Positions 16,644 to 24,617 of a DNA stretch of 64,000 bases are shown here, piece by piece; positions within the stretch are counted from its first letter, which is position 1; every line of letters begins with the position of its first letter. The notes under the pieces are model-generated. The model was not told where the DNA came from and did not search any database. It worked only from the letters and a program-made list of their open reading frames with translations. The position numbers and the translations under genes were made by a program. Origin of the DNA: UBA2882 sp045542735 (GTDB lineage Bacteria; Bacillota; Clostridia; Lachnospirales; Lachnospiraceae); contig JAZQLQ010000003.1 in assembly GCA_045542735.1 (NCBI GenBank), positions 1 through 64,000 on the forward strand, written 5' to 3'.

Positions 16644-17522
16644 CTACTCAATATTCTGAATCTGCTCTCTGACTTTTTCAATCTCTGTCTTCAACTCAAT
16701 ACCGCGGTTGGAAATCTCTAAGTCTGTGGACTTGGAAAGAATGGTATTGGCTTCTCTGTTCATCTCCTGCACAATGAAGTCCAACTTACGTCCGATGCTT
16801 CCGCCTTCTACCAAAGTGTTTCTCACCATCTCAATATGGCTCTTTAAACGGACAATTTCTTCATCCACACAAATCTTATCCGCAAAGAGTGTTACTTCCA
16901 TTAACAGTCTGTTTTCATCAATGCGGTTATCTTCCATGAGATCATGTACTTTTGCCTGCAATTTTGCTTTGTACTCATCAATGATCTTGGGTGAATTCTC
17001 TTCAATAAATGCCACCAAAGAAAGCATACCGTCAAGCTTATCCAAAAGATCTGCTTTTAAGTTGGCACCTTCTTTGACTCTGGACTCAACAAATGCCTCT
17101 GCCGCACTGCGGATGGCACTCTCTAACCCTTTCCATATACCTTCTTCATCAATCTCCTGTTCTTCCATTGTGAAGACCTCGGGATATCTGGATAAGGAAG
17201 ACACACGGATATCATTTTCCAAGGAAAAGGTATCTGCCATTTCTTTTAAATACTGCAGATAAGACGCTGCCACCTGCTCATTGTATTTGATGCTGACTGT
17301 CTGCTCAGACAAGTCCTCGTAGGTGATATAGAGATCAACTTTACCTCTCTGCATGTATTCCTTTAAAAGATTACGAATGGTGGCATCAAAGAAATTTAAT
17401 TTCTTTGGCATCTTTACGGACACATCCAGATAACGATGATTTACGGCTTTCATCTCTACCGTAAATTTGCGCTGACCGTCTGAATACTCTCCACGGCCAA
17501 ATCCTGTCATACTTTTAATCAT
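16644..17522 (-). CDS. YicC/YloC family endoribonuclease
   Basis: 292-residue protein of the YicC family, members of which have been shown to be endoribonucleases. It begins MIKSMTGFGRGEYS, the family hallmark, and ends with a conserved block (GRKLDFIVQEMNREANTILSKS) that precedes ELKTEIEKVREQIQNIE. It heads the operon with gmk and rpoZ. Upstream, TGCGAC and GTCGCA (around 17546-17576) can form a long-loop hairpin in the leader, of unclear meaning. The small regulator gene remA, often found between yicC and gmk, is absent here. Confidence 0.92.
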   Translation of the reverse strand: MIKSMTGFGRGEYSDGQRKFTVEMKAVNHRYLDVSVKMPKKLNFFDATIRNLLKEYMQRGKVDLYITYEDLSEQTVSIKYNEQVAASYLQYLKEMADTFSLENDIRVSSLSRYPEVFTMEEQEIDEEGIWKGLESAIRSAAEAFVESRVKEGANLKADLLDKLDGMLSLVAFIEENSPKIIDEYKAKLQAKVHDLMEDNRIDENRLLMEVTLFADKICVDEEIVRLKSHIEMVRNTLVEGGSIGRKLDFIVQEMNREANTILSKSTDLEISNRGIELKTEIEKVREQIQNIE

Positions 17523-17644
17523 ATTTTACCTCTTATCCGTTGCGACCAATTTTCTCACTTCTCTTGTCGCATACTTCCTTACATTATAAGGCACTTGAGG
17601 AAAACCGTCAAGAATTTGCTTATTATCACCGGTTCGGATTTTCC

Positions 17645-19393
17645 CTAAGATTCCACTTGTCTGATATTAGAAATATCCGTATCAATCATCATGGAATAAT
17701 TGGTATAATATACGACAAATCCCGGCTTACTTCCGTTGGGCTTTTTCACATGTTTTTTCTGGATATAATCAATCTCTACTTTATCCTGTCCGTTTCCTTT
17801 GGAATAATAAGCAGCCAAGCGTGCTGCCTCCTCAAATGTACGGTCCGGTAACTCAGCACCTTTACACTTTACAATCACATGAGACCCGGGCATTCCCTTG
17901 GCATGAAACCACCAGTCACCACCTTCTGCCATCTGAAATGTGATTTCTTCATTTTGATAGTTATTTTTGCCCACATACATGTGATAACCGTCACTACTGA
18001 TATAATGCAGAGGTTTGCTCAGGAGCTTTGCCTTTTTGTTATTTCCTTTTTTCTTCACACAACCACTTAATATCAGTTCTTCTTTGATTTGCGTCAGATC
18101 ATCCTCTTCCCTTGCCATATCCAAAGCCATCATAACCGATTCCAGATAATGCAATTCCTCTTCTGTTTCTTTACTAAGAACCGTCAACGCTTCATAGGTT
18201 CTCTTCAACTTACCATATTTATCAAAATACTTTTTGGCATTTTCCATGGGTGTTAACTCCGGATCAAGAGGAATGGTCAGCTCATTACCATCATAATAGT
18301 TGATTACTGTAATGGACTTATCGCCTTCCTTCGCTTCATAGCCATAGGTATGAAGAAGTTCACCGTAAACTTTATACTTTTCCCTCTTTTGCGTATCCTT
18401 CAACTGTTGATTTTGTAAATCAAGTTTTTTCGCATTCCGTTCTACCGCTGTCTGGACAATTTTCCGCAAATCCACCGACTTTTGACGAATCCTGGTAACC
18501 GTGCTCTTTTCATTATAGTATTGCTTCAAAAGTTCAGAAACAGATGTAAACTCCTTTTGATTCATCCCTTTATAAATGGTATAAGTTAAAACACCAAACT
18601 CCTTCGGCGTTTCCCCATCATAGACAATTGCCGGCATAAAGTTTTCTTTTTGCAACACTTCTCTCAAGCGTTGCATTTCATCCATGATTTTATTTTTCTC
18701 AACATCATCCAACGCATTGGTAGGCTTATCTCCATCCACGCCTGCCCGGTAGCATAATTCTGTCCCGACAATGGGAGCTATGCCCGTAAAACTTTGGTAA
18801 ATAAATTTTTGAACCGGCACACTTTTTTCTGTCATGGCATTCATTGCATTTACTTGCAGTGCCTTCCAATCCTCTTTTACCAAATCCATTTTTTCATCCG
18901 CGCCGGGAATGAAATATGCTCGTCCCGGAAGCACCTCACGCACACTGCTGACTGCTATAGAAATGTGCTTCATACTATCAATAATTTTCTCATCATCACG
19001 GAAAATAATATTGCTGTATTTTCCCATCAATTCCACAGTCAAAATCTTGGTGCAAAGGTCACCCATTTCATTGAGGTGCTCCATATGAATATGCACCACA
19101 CGCTCTAAGCCCGGTTGAGTCACCGCTACAATACGCGCATTTTGCACATGCTTACGCAACAGCATACAAAAATTAGGTGCATTCATCGGACTTTTCTTAT
19201 TGTCATCTGTCAGATATAGAAGTGGTAAAGATGCATTGGCAGAAATCAACAAACGATATTGATTGCTATTGTTTTTAATGGTCAGCAACAGTTCGTCCTT
19301 TTCCGGTTGTGCAATCTTATACAATCTTCCGCCTTCCAGTTTGTCTCTTAATTCTGCGGTTAATGCCGCAATGGTAATTCCGTCAAAAGCCAT
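17645..19393 (-). CDS. rqcH: Ribosome quality-control factor RqcH (NFACT family)
   Basis: NFACT protein of 582 residues, the bacterial counterpart of Rqc2/NEMF. In B. subtilis RqcH binds stalled 50S subunits and adds C-terminal alanine tails. Order: NFACT-N domain from MAFDGITIAALTAEL (about 1-180), helix-hairpin-helix, coiled coils rich in Lys/Glu (about 290-430), and NFACT-R domain near the end (SSDGYHMYVGKNNYQNEE, then HAKGMPGSHVIVK). Older annotations call it fibronectin-binding protein. The ATG at 19393 is used because AAGGGA precedes it and the longer start at 19408 has no ribosome site and abuts a hairpin. Confidence 0.93.
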   Translation of the reverse strand: MAFDGITIAALTAELRDKLEGGRLYKIAQPEKDELLLTIKNNSNQYRLLISANASLPLLYLTDDNKKSPMNAPNFCMLLRKHVQNARIVAVTQPGLERVVHIHMEHLNEMGDLCTKILTVELMGKYSNIIFRDDEKIIDSMKHISIAVSSVREVLPGRAYFIPGADEKMDLVKEDWKALQVNAMNAMTEKSVPVQKFIYQSFTGIAPIVGTELCYRAGVDGDKPTNALDDVEKNKIMDEMQRLREVLQKENFMPAIVYDGETPKEFGVLTYTIYKGMNQKEFTSVSELLKQYYNEKSTVTRIRQKSVDLRKIVQTAVERNAKKLDLQNQQLKDTQKREKYKVYGELLHTYGYEAKEGDKSITVINYYDGNELTIPLDPELTPMENAKKYFDKYGKLKRTYEALTVLSKETEEELHYLESVMMALDMAREEDDLTQIKEELILSGCVKKKGNNKKAKLLSKPLHYISSDGYHMYVGKNNYQNEEITFQMAEGGDWWFHAKGMPGSHVIVKCKGAELPDRTFEEAARLAAYYSKGNGQDKVEIDYIQKKHVKKPNGSKPGFVVYYTNYSMMIDTDISNIRQVES

Positions 19394-19414
19394 AGTATTT
19401 CCCTTCATAACAAA

Positions 19415-19438
19415 GGGGCTGTCGTAAGTGACAACCCC
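19415..19438 (-). terminator. Hairpin between glgA and rqcH, weak terminator
   Basis: GGGGTTGTC pairs with GACAGCCCC on the minus strand around a 6-base loop, followed only by TTTGTT. It may terminate glgA partially and let some transcripts reach rqcH. Confidence 0.6.
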
Positions 19439-19450
19439 TCATCATTCTTT

Positions 19451-20896
19451 TTAACCAATCAACCAGTCATACATTTCCTGATATTTTTCAGCCGATACAT
19501 ACCAAGAGAAGTCAGCAGCCATCGCTCTGTCAATCATCTTGTTCCATTCACGCTTTTTCTGATAGTAAACATACTTCGCGTAACGGATAGATGCCAACAT
19601 CTCATGGGCATTATAATTTGTGAAGCTAAAGCCTGTACCTGTACTTTCGTATTCGTTGTAAGGCTCTACCGTATCTTTTAATCCGCCGGTTTCGCGAACA
19701 ATCGGAATGGTTCCGTAACGAAGTGACATCAACTGGCTAAGTCCGCAAGGCTCAAACAAGGAAGGCATCAAGAATGCATCACTTGCTGCATAAATCTTGT
19801 GAGACAACTCATCGGAATAATAAATATTCGCCGAAACCTTATTGTTATATTTCCAATCAAAGTGACGGAACATATTTTCATATCGCTCTTCACCGGTACC
19901 CAGAACAACAATCTGTACATCTTCCTGGCAAAGCTCATCCATGATATATGCGATCAAATCGAAACCTTTTTGGTCGGTCAATCTGGATACAATACCGATC
20001 ATAAATTTCTTATCATCCTGTTCCAAACCAAGTTCAGCCTGAAGTGCTCTCTTATTCTTAATCTTTTCCTTACGGAAGTTTGCCGCGTTGTAAGGATTGG
20101 GAATATTCTTATCTGTCTCCGGATTAAAGTCTTCGTAATCGATACCGTTAATAATACCTCTCAAAGAATTTGCTCTGGCATTCAACAAACCATCCAGGCC
20201 CTCTCCATAAAACGCCGTCTTAATCTCTTCCGCATATGTAGGAGAAACAGTTGTAACTGCATCTGCATATACAATACCACCCTTTAACAAATTGGCATCT
20301 TTGTAAGCTTCCAACTTGTCAGGTGTAAAGAACTGAGCCGGTAATCCGGTGATGTTCATAACTGTTTTGACATCCCATTTACCCTGGAATTTCAGATTGT
20401 GGATCGTCATAACAGATTTAATACCTCTAAAGAATTCATTTCCCTGGAAACGCTCTTTTAAATAAACAGGAACCAGTCCGGTCTGCCAATCGTGACAGTG
20501 AATCACATCCGGTCTAAAACCGATGAGCGGCAATGCAGACAAAGCTGCTTTGCTGAAAAATGAAAACTTGGTAATCTCATCAATAACATTATCACTATAA
20601 ATCTTGAAGCCGGTAAACATGGACTCATTATCAATAAAATAATAAGTAATGCCATCTACCTTTGCCTCTAACACACCCACATACTCACTCTTCCAATTGA
20701 AGTCCATGTAAAAGTGTGTTTTGTATTTCATTTTATCCTTTAATTCCTGTTTGATGCAGGAATACTTCGGAATCATAACCCTAATATCAAAATATTTTTT
20801 GTCCACACACTTGGGTAATGACCCAACCACATCTGCAAGTCCTCCTGTTTTAATAAAAGGAACTGCCTCCGATGCGACATACAGTATATTTTTCAT
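19451..20896 (-). CDS. glgA: Glycogen synthase (ADP-glucose)
   Basis: GT5 starch/glycogen synthase of 481 residues that elongates alpha-1,4-glucan from ADP-glucose. The N-terminal KTGGLADVVGSLPK motif binds ADP-glucose; HCHDWQTGLVPVYL, TIHNLKFQGKW, GIDYEDFNPETD and the C-terminal SLFEPCGLSQLMSLRYG with RETGGLKDTV complete the GT-B active site. No other glg gene is in the window. The ATG at 20896 has a ribosome site GGAGGT, and an extended -10 promoter lies about 50 bases upstream. Confidence 0.96.
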   Translation of the reverse strand: MKNILYVASEAVPFIKTGGLADVVGSLPKCVDKKYFDIRVMIPKYSCIKQELKDKMKYKTHFYMDFNWKSEYVGVLEAKVDGITYYFIDNESMFTGFKIYSDNVIDEITKFSFFSKAALSALPLIGFRPDVIHCHDWQTGLVPVYLKERFQGNEFFRGIKSVMTIHNLKFQGKWDVKTVMNITGLPAQFFTPDKLEAYKDANLLKGGIVYADAVTTVSPTYAEEIKTAFYGEGLDGLLNARANSLRGIINGIDYEDFNPETDKNIPNPYNAANFRKEKIKNKRALQAELGLEQDDKKFMIGIVSRLTDQKGFDLIAYIMDELCQEDVQIVVLGTGEERYENMFRHFDWKYNNKVSANIYYSDELSHKIYAASDAFLMPSLFEPCGLSQLMSLRYGTIPIVRETGGLKDTVEPYNEYESTGTGFSFTNYNAHEMLASIRYAKYVYYQKKREWNKMIDRAMAADFSWYVSAEKYQEMYDWLIG

Positions 20897-20947
20897 CGTA
20901 TACCTCCAAAATCAGCCTTCATACTATGAGCCCAAACTCATACAGAT

Positions 20948-20956
20948 ATTATATCA
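20948..20956 (-). promoter_or_regulatory. glgA promoter, extended -10 type
   Basis: TGATATAAT on the minus strand (TG-N-TATAAT) is an extended -10 element; no good -35 box stands 17 bases upstream, which such promoters tolerate. Confidence 0.55.
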
Positions 20957-20979
20957 CTATGCAGGCCAATTTAAAAGAC

Positions 20980-21501
20980 TTAATTTCGGTATAACAGGCG
21001 GATTTTATCTGCTATCAGCGCGATAAACTCCGAATTGGTAGGTTTCCCTTTCCCATGATTAATGGTATATCCAAATAATGCATCCAGAGTTTCCATCCTA
21101 CCTCTGCTCCAAGCAACCTCGATGGCATGTCTGATTGCTCTTTCCACTCTGCTGGGTGTTGTCTGAAATTTTTTGGCTATGGTCGGATATAATACCTTTG
21201 TAATGGAATTAAGCATATCCATATCTTCCACCGACATCATAATCGCTTCCCTCAAATATTGGTAGCCTTTAATGTGTGCCGGCACCCCAAGTTCATGTAT
21301 CATATCCGTTACATCTTTTTCCAAATCTCTTTTTACAGGTTCAGTTGCACTTTGTGTTCCTATAATTGTCACATCATCGTCCTTGCCGGATGCCGGCACC
21401 GAGATCATGATTTGAAACTCTTTATTCTGACTAAGTAAACTTTGAAGCATCTTATACACGCTTTCTTCATCCTTGGTATTGACAACGTTTCGTTGCTCCA
21501 T
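20980..21501 (-). CDS. Spo0A-type DNA-binding domain protein lacking a receiver domain
   Basis: 173 residues whose C-terminal two thirds (about 58-170) are the Spo0A output domain: MIHELGVPAHIKGYQYLREA, then ITKVLYPTIAKKF, and the recognition helix SRVERAIRHAIEVAWSRGR, closing with KPTNSEFIALIADKIRL. Spo0A itself is about 260-270 residues with an N-terminal phosphorylated receiver; here only about 57 residues precede the domain and they show no DD/D/K phosphorylation site. The ATG at 21501 has GGAGGG at a 7-base spacing; a longer reading to 21558 would start upstream of the likely transcript. So this is a free-standing effector, possibly constitutive or controlled by partner binding. Whether a full Spo0A exists elsewhere is not visible. 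Confidence 0.88.
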   Translation of the reverse strand: MEQRNVVNTKDEESVYKMLQSLLSQNKEFQIMISVPASGKDDDVTIIGTQSATEPVKRDLEKDVTDMIHELGVPAHIKGYQYLREAIMMSVEDMDMLNSITKVLYPTIAKKFQTTPSRVERAIRHAIEVAWSRGRMETLDALFGYTINHGKGKPTNSEFIALIADKIRLLYRN

Positions 21502-21558
21502 GTCAATCCCTCCATTCTTTTGACATGGATTATAACAAAAGGACTTTTTATGATTCAA
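21498..21558 (-). promoter_or_regulatory. Promoter and 31-bp inverted repeat at the start of the Spo0A-like gene
   Basis: TTGAAT (21553-21558), an 18-base spacer and TATAAT (21529-21534) form a good promoter. Immediately downstream CCATGTCAA (21498-21506) and TTGACATGG (21520-21528) are perfect 9-bp inverted arms with 13 bases between. They span the expected transcription start (about 21522), the ribosome site (between the arms) and the start codon (in the downstream arm). The half-site TGTCAA is one base from the Spo0A box TGTCGAA, so autoregulation is plausible. Confidence 0.65.
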
Positions 21559-21621
21559 GCCTTAGTCATCGCAGAAAAAAACGCCTTTCGCTAAACTATT
21601 CCAAGTTGTGTACCAAACTGT

Positions 21622-21639
21622 CAAAAAAGCCGTCGGCTT
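21622..21639 (-). terminator. Second terminator upstream of the Spo0A-like gene
   Basis: AAGCC-GAC-GGCTT followed by TTTTG on the minus strand; a short but well-formed hairpin that backs up the larger terminator at 21680-21734. Confidence 0.55.
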
Positions 21640-21679
21640 GTCTTATATTATGCGTTATATTATATGACGGAAATCGCAT

Positions 21680-21734
21680 AAAAAAAGTTATATCTATCAA
21701 AAAAACAAATTTCCCGATAAATATAACTTTTTTT
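21680..21734. terminator. AT-rich terminator after the SCP2-like/H1-tail gene
   Basis: Long arms AAAAAAAGTTATAT and ATATAACTTTTTTT, with further TATC/GATA pairing, surround a 17-base loop. Poly-A and poly-T flanks make it function on either strand; the gene it serves ends at 21763 on the minus strand. Confidence 0.8.
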
Positions 21735-21762
21735 AATATGATATCATTTGAGAGATACTAAC

Positions 21763-22317
21763 TTATTTTGTTTCTGCTTTTTTTGCCACTGCTTTTTTTG
21801 CTGTTGCTACAGCTGCTTTTTTTGTTGTTGCTGCAGGTTTTGCTACAGTTTCTTTTTTCACAGTTTCTTTCTTTGCAGGTGCTTTTTTAACTGTCTCTTT
21901 TTTTACAGTTTCTTTTTTAGTTGTTTCTTTTTTTGCAGGTGCTTTTTTAGCTACTGCTTTTTTTGCAGGTGCTTTCTTTGCTGCTTTCTTTTTCTTGTTT
22001 TTTAATACTTTGCCGAATTCCTGTGCTTTGTCCAAGTCACCTTCAACAGCCAACTCTCCTGCAAGATATGCAGCTACAGCATCTTTCTTTCCGTCAACCA
22101 ATGCATTGAATACATCTGCTGTTGCAATTAAAACTGCATCTCTGTCATAGTATTCATAAGGTTCAACAGTTGCTGTACCATCGTTTAATTCAATATAGAA
22201 TGCACCTTCGCCTTCACCTGTAATATTAACCTGTACTGCTAAGTGTCCTTTGTATTCTGTCACATCTACGTCTGCCATTTTCTTTTTTGCATAAGCAACA
22301 ATCTCTTCATAAGTCAT
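21763..22317 (-). CDS. SCP2-like domain protein with a lysine/alanine-rich histone-H1-like tail
   Basis: 184 residues in two parts. Residues 1-105 resemble an SCP2 (sterol-carrier-like) lipid-binding domain: charged first helix, LAVQVNITGEGEGAFYIEL, the strand pattern DGTATVEPYE, and a helix with DAVLIATADVFNALVDGKKD before YLAGELAVEGDLDKAQEF. Residues 106-184 are a disordered basic tail of AAKKAPAKK, KKETVKKET and AKKAVAKKA units, like the C-terminal tails of histone H1 and bacterial H1-like proteins. The tail would bind DNA, RNA or acidic polymers; the head may bind acyl chains. The combination is unusual. It has its own promoter (22354-22382), a strong AAGGAGGT and its own terminator. Function unknown. 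Confidence 0.7.
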   Translation of the reverse strand: MTYEEIVAYAKKKMADVDVTEYKGHLAVQVNITGEGEGAFYIELNDGTATVEPYEYYDRDAVLIATADVFNALVDGKKDAVAAYLAGELAVEGDLDKAQEFGKVLKNKKKKAAKKAPAKKAVAKKAPAKKETTKKETVKKETVKKAPAKKETVKKETVAKPAATTKKAAVATAKKAVAKKAETK

Positions 22318-22353
22318 AACAATAGTTACCTCCTTCTAACCTCTACATGTCCT

Positions 22354-22382
22354 ATTATAACTATGGTATCTTTTTTTCTCAA
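22354..22382 (-). promoter_or_regulatory. Promoter of the SCP2-like/H1-tail gene
   Basis: TTGAGA (22377-22382), 17-base spacer and TATAAT (22354-22359) on the minus strand. Together with AGAAGGAGGT before the ATG this predicts strong expression. Confidence 0.75.
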
Positions 22383-22442
22383 TGTGTCATTTTACCGAAA
22401 ATTGTCTGTTTTTCCTCATTTTTCAATACAAATTATACATGT

Positions 22443-23609
22443 TTAACCGTTTAACAGCCCAATCAACATATTTTCCAATGCAAATACCTTTCTACTTCCG
22501 GCAAGTTTTTCCATATATTCCAAATTCCAATCCGAGTGCTCAGTCTCTCTTGCATAACGATGTACACAATCAACAATTTCATCAGTTATCAACGGCTTAC
22601 CTTTCTGCAACCTTTTTGCAAATAGGAGTTCCTCCATCAACATTATATGTATCATGCACATTTTCAACTTACTATATGCTTTTTCATCATATACAGCCCC
22701 ACAAAAATATGTAAAAATAAAATATACGCAAATCTGTTCCTTTTGAATCTCCCACTTGGGATGTTCCTTCAAAAACAACTGCCGTTTCTCCACATATTCT
22801 TTTTGGGTCATGGTTCCGTACAAAATCCACTCATCATTCCAGAGCGTTCCCATCCAGTCATCCTGCAACACCTCCAATTCATGAAGTGTCATCAACATTT
22901 CCTGGATCAATCCATAACGTTCACCTATCTTGTGCTTGTATTTTTCAAATTTGTATAAGGTTTTTGAAACAAAATCCTTTGTTTTATATCGTTCCAACAA
23001 TTCATCAATTTCATAGATTTTTCCGCCCGAAATTCTTCGTTGCAAATCATGCATCATAGCAACCGCAAAGGACATGCGTTCGGACATATTCAATTCTCTG
23101 TTTTGAATCACATCCAATATACAACTGCGGATATCCAACAGTTTTGTATATAAAAAGAAATCAAAGTCCTCATAGTTTTCTTCAGCTTCTGTTTTTTCTT
23201 CACAAATAAAAACAGTCACTTCTTCTTTTTCCAATATAATTTTTGCCGCTTCCGGACAGGAAAGGGACAAGGATATCTCCCTGACATTTTCATATTCTTC
23301 CACATGTCTCGGATATCGTTCACAAGTCTGACACAAATGCTTCTCTCCCATTTCCAGACAAATATCACATAGATTGTCCTCATTCAAAAAAGCACAGCGA
23401 TTATCATATCGGTGAAAGCATCCTTCCGCTACATCAATGGAATTTTTAAGTCTACTACCAAAAGCTCCTTTTTGACGCAAATATTTTTTTAAACTTTTTT
23501 CATCAATATAAATCTGCCATCCCGCGCAACAGGTATTGGGACACTTATCTGCAGTACACTGAAATTCATCATAATAATCCGGATATATATATTCCATATA
23601 TATGCTCAC
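22443..23609 (-). CDS. fliB: Flagellin lysine N-methylase FliB-like, Cys-rich
   Basis: 388 residues with the N-terminal Cys cluster of the FliB/YkgJ-like family: FQCTADKCPNTCCAGWQIYI (Cys near 17, 23, 27 and 28), CFHRYDNRCAFLNEDNLCDIC, then HLCQTCERYPRHVEEY. These Cys probably hold an Fe-S cluster. Salmonella FliB methylates lysines of flagellin using SAM. No flagellar gene is in the window, so the target is uncertain. It begins MSIYMEYIYPDYYDEF; the Met at residue 5 is an alternative start. It is 15 bases from the upstream EamA gene and probably shares its transcript. Confidence 0.75.
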   Translation of the reverse strand: MSIYMEYIYPDYYDEFQCTADKCPNTCCAGWQIYIDEKSLKKYLRQKGAFGSRLKNSIDVAEGCFHRYDNRCAFLNEDNLCDICLEMGEKHLCQTCERYPRHVEEYENVREISLSLSCPEAAKIILEKEEVTVFICEEKTEAEENYEDFDFFLYTKLLDIRSCILDVIQNRELNMSERMSFAVAMMHDLQRRISGGKIYEIDELLERYKTKDFVSKTLYKFEKYKHKIGERYGLIQEMLMTLHELEVLQDDWMGTLWNDEWILYGTMTQKEYVEKRQLFLKEHPKWEIQKEQICVYFIFTYFCGAVYDEKAYSKLKMCMIHIMLMEELLFAKRLQKGKPLITDEIVDCVHRYARETEHSDWNLEYMEKLAGSRKVFALENMLIGLLNG

Positions 23610-23624
23610 TTTCTCAAAACTTGT

Positions 23625-24494
23625 CTACTTTTTTACAGGATTCATCTGGATAAAAATACCGGCAACAATTAATACCAGTCCACCAAAAGACCATATGCTT
23701 AAAGGCTCTCCCAGCAAAACAAAGGACACCAGCATGGTTAAAAACGGGGTAATATATGCCAGATTGGATATCTTTGCCGTCTCTCCTCCATTTAACGCCA
23801 AGCCCCATGCCAAATATGCAATGGCATTGACAAACACACCAATCCACACAGAGCCCATTAATTGTACACCGGTTATGGGCTGCAATTCTTCTGTCAAGAG
23901 AGATACCACACCGGATGCAAGGGCTGCTACTCCAAAGAAAAACATCATACTGATATTTTGATCATACGCTTTCTTTTTATTGTATACCGAAAACAGACCA
24001 TAACAAACAGCCGCACCGATACAGCTTAAAATTCCTTTTAAATTTCCCATATCGATATTGGCGATATTGCCTTTGGTTGCCACTAAAACAACGCCTGCAA
24101 AAGACAAAATAACTGCCAGCAATTTTCTCACATTCATTTGCTCTTTCAGTATAAACACCGAAAATACCACAATCATTAAGGGCCACAAATAGTTAATGAT
24201 ACATGCATCCTGTGCTGCCATGACACTGATACCGTAATAATAAAACGCATAATATAAAAATAACCCCACAAAGCCCATGCCACAGACCCATATATAATCA
24301 ATGGGGCTCCATTGCCTTAAAATCTGAAGTTTTTTTCTGCCCGCATTCATAATCAATAGAAATATTGTCGCTATCAGACTACCCACACACAAAGCTTCCA
24401 TATTGGGAATGCTACCTAATACAATCTTGGTTACCGGCGACAATGTTGACCATAAAAAAACCGCAAGCAAAGCCAGTCCATATTCCTTTTTCAT
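23625..24494 (-). CDS. EamA (DMT) family transporter
   Basis: Drug/metabolite transporter family permease of 289 residues with ten predicted helices in two EamA repeats (about 5-135 and 148-285). Typical features are LWSTLSPVTKIVLGSIP in helix 1, NYLWPLMIVVFSVFILKE in helix 4 and ITPFLTMLVSFVLLGEPLSI in the second repeat, ending in IQMNPVKK. Substrates of this family (amino acids, metabolites, aromatic compounds) cannot be told from sequence. The ATG at 24494 is preferred over 24515 because AGGAAG sits 5 bases upstream and the product then starts MKKEYGLALL. Confidence 0.85.
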   Translation of the reverse strand: MKKEYGLALLAVFLWSTLSPVTKIVLGSIPNMEALCVGSLIATIFLLIMNAGRKKLQILRQWSPIDYIWVCGMGFVGLFLYYAFYYYGISVMAAQDACIINYLWPLMIVVFSVFILKEQMNVRKLLAVILSFAGVVLVATKGNIANIDMGNLKGILSCIGAAVCYGLFSVYNKKKAYDQNISMMFFFGVAALASGVVSLLTEELQPITGVQLMGSVWIGVFVNAIAYLAWGLALNGGETAKISNLAYITPFLTMLVSFVLLGEPLSIWSFGGLVLIVAGIFIQMNPVKK

Positions 24495-24563
24495 ATGCTT
24501 CCTCATTCTAAACATTTTTCAGAAAGCATAACCCTTTGGACAGTTTTTGTCAATTATGGCGAC

Positions 24564-24600
24564 AAAAAAACAGCCGCAGGATTATTTCCACGACTGTTTA
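24564..24600 (-). terminator. Intrinsic terminator of eno
   Basis: AAACAGTCG pairs with CGGCTGTTT (one G-U) on the minus strand, with extra GGA/TCC pairing inside, followed by TTTTTTG. It stands about 17 bases past the enolase stop. Confidence 0.88.
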
Positions 24601-24617
24601 TATCACCATTTATTCAT

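Noticed and set aside
880..21510. Shared TGTCAATCC at the gap palindrome and the Spo0A-like gene palindrome as a common regulator site
   Set aside because: A 9-base match is expected about once by chance in a window of this size on two strands, so it is not evidence of shared control.
21748..22005. Plus-strand Cys/Phe-rich frame (possible small toxin or metal protein)
   Set aside because: It is the antisense of the lysine/alanine tail; AAA/AAG and GCA codons on the other strand create TTT/TTC/TGC artificially.
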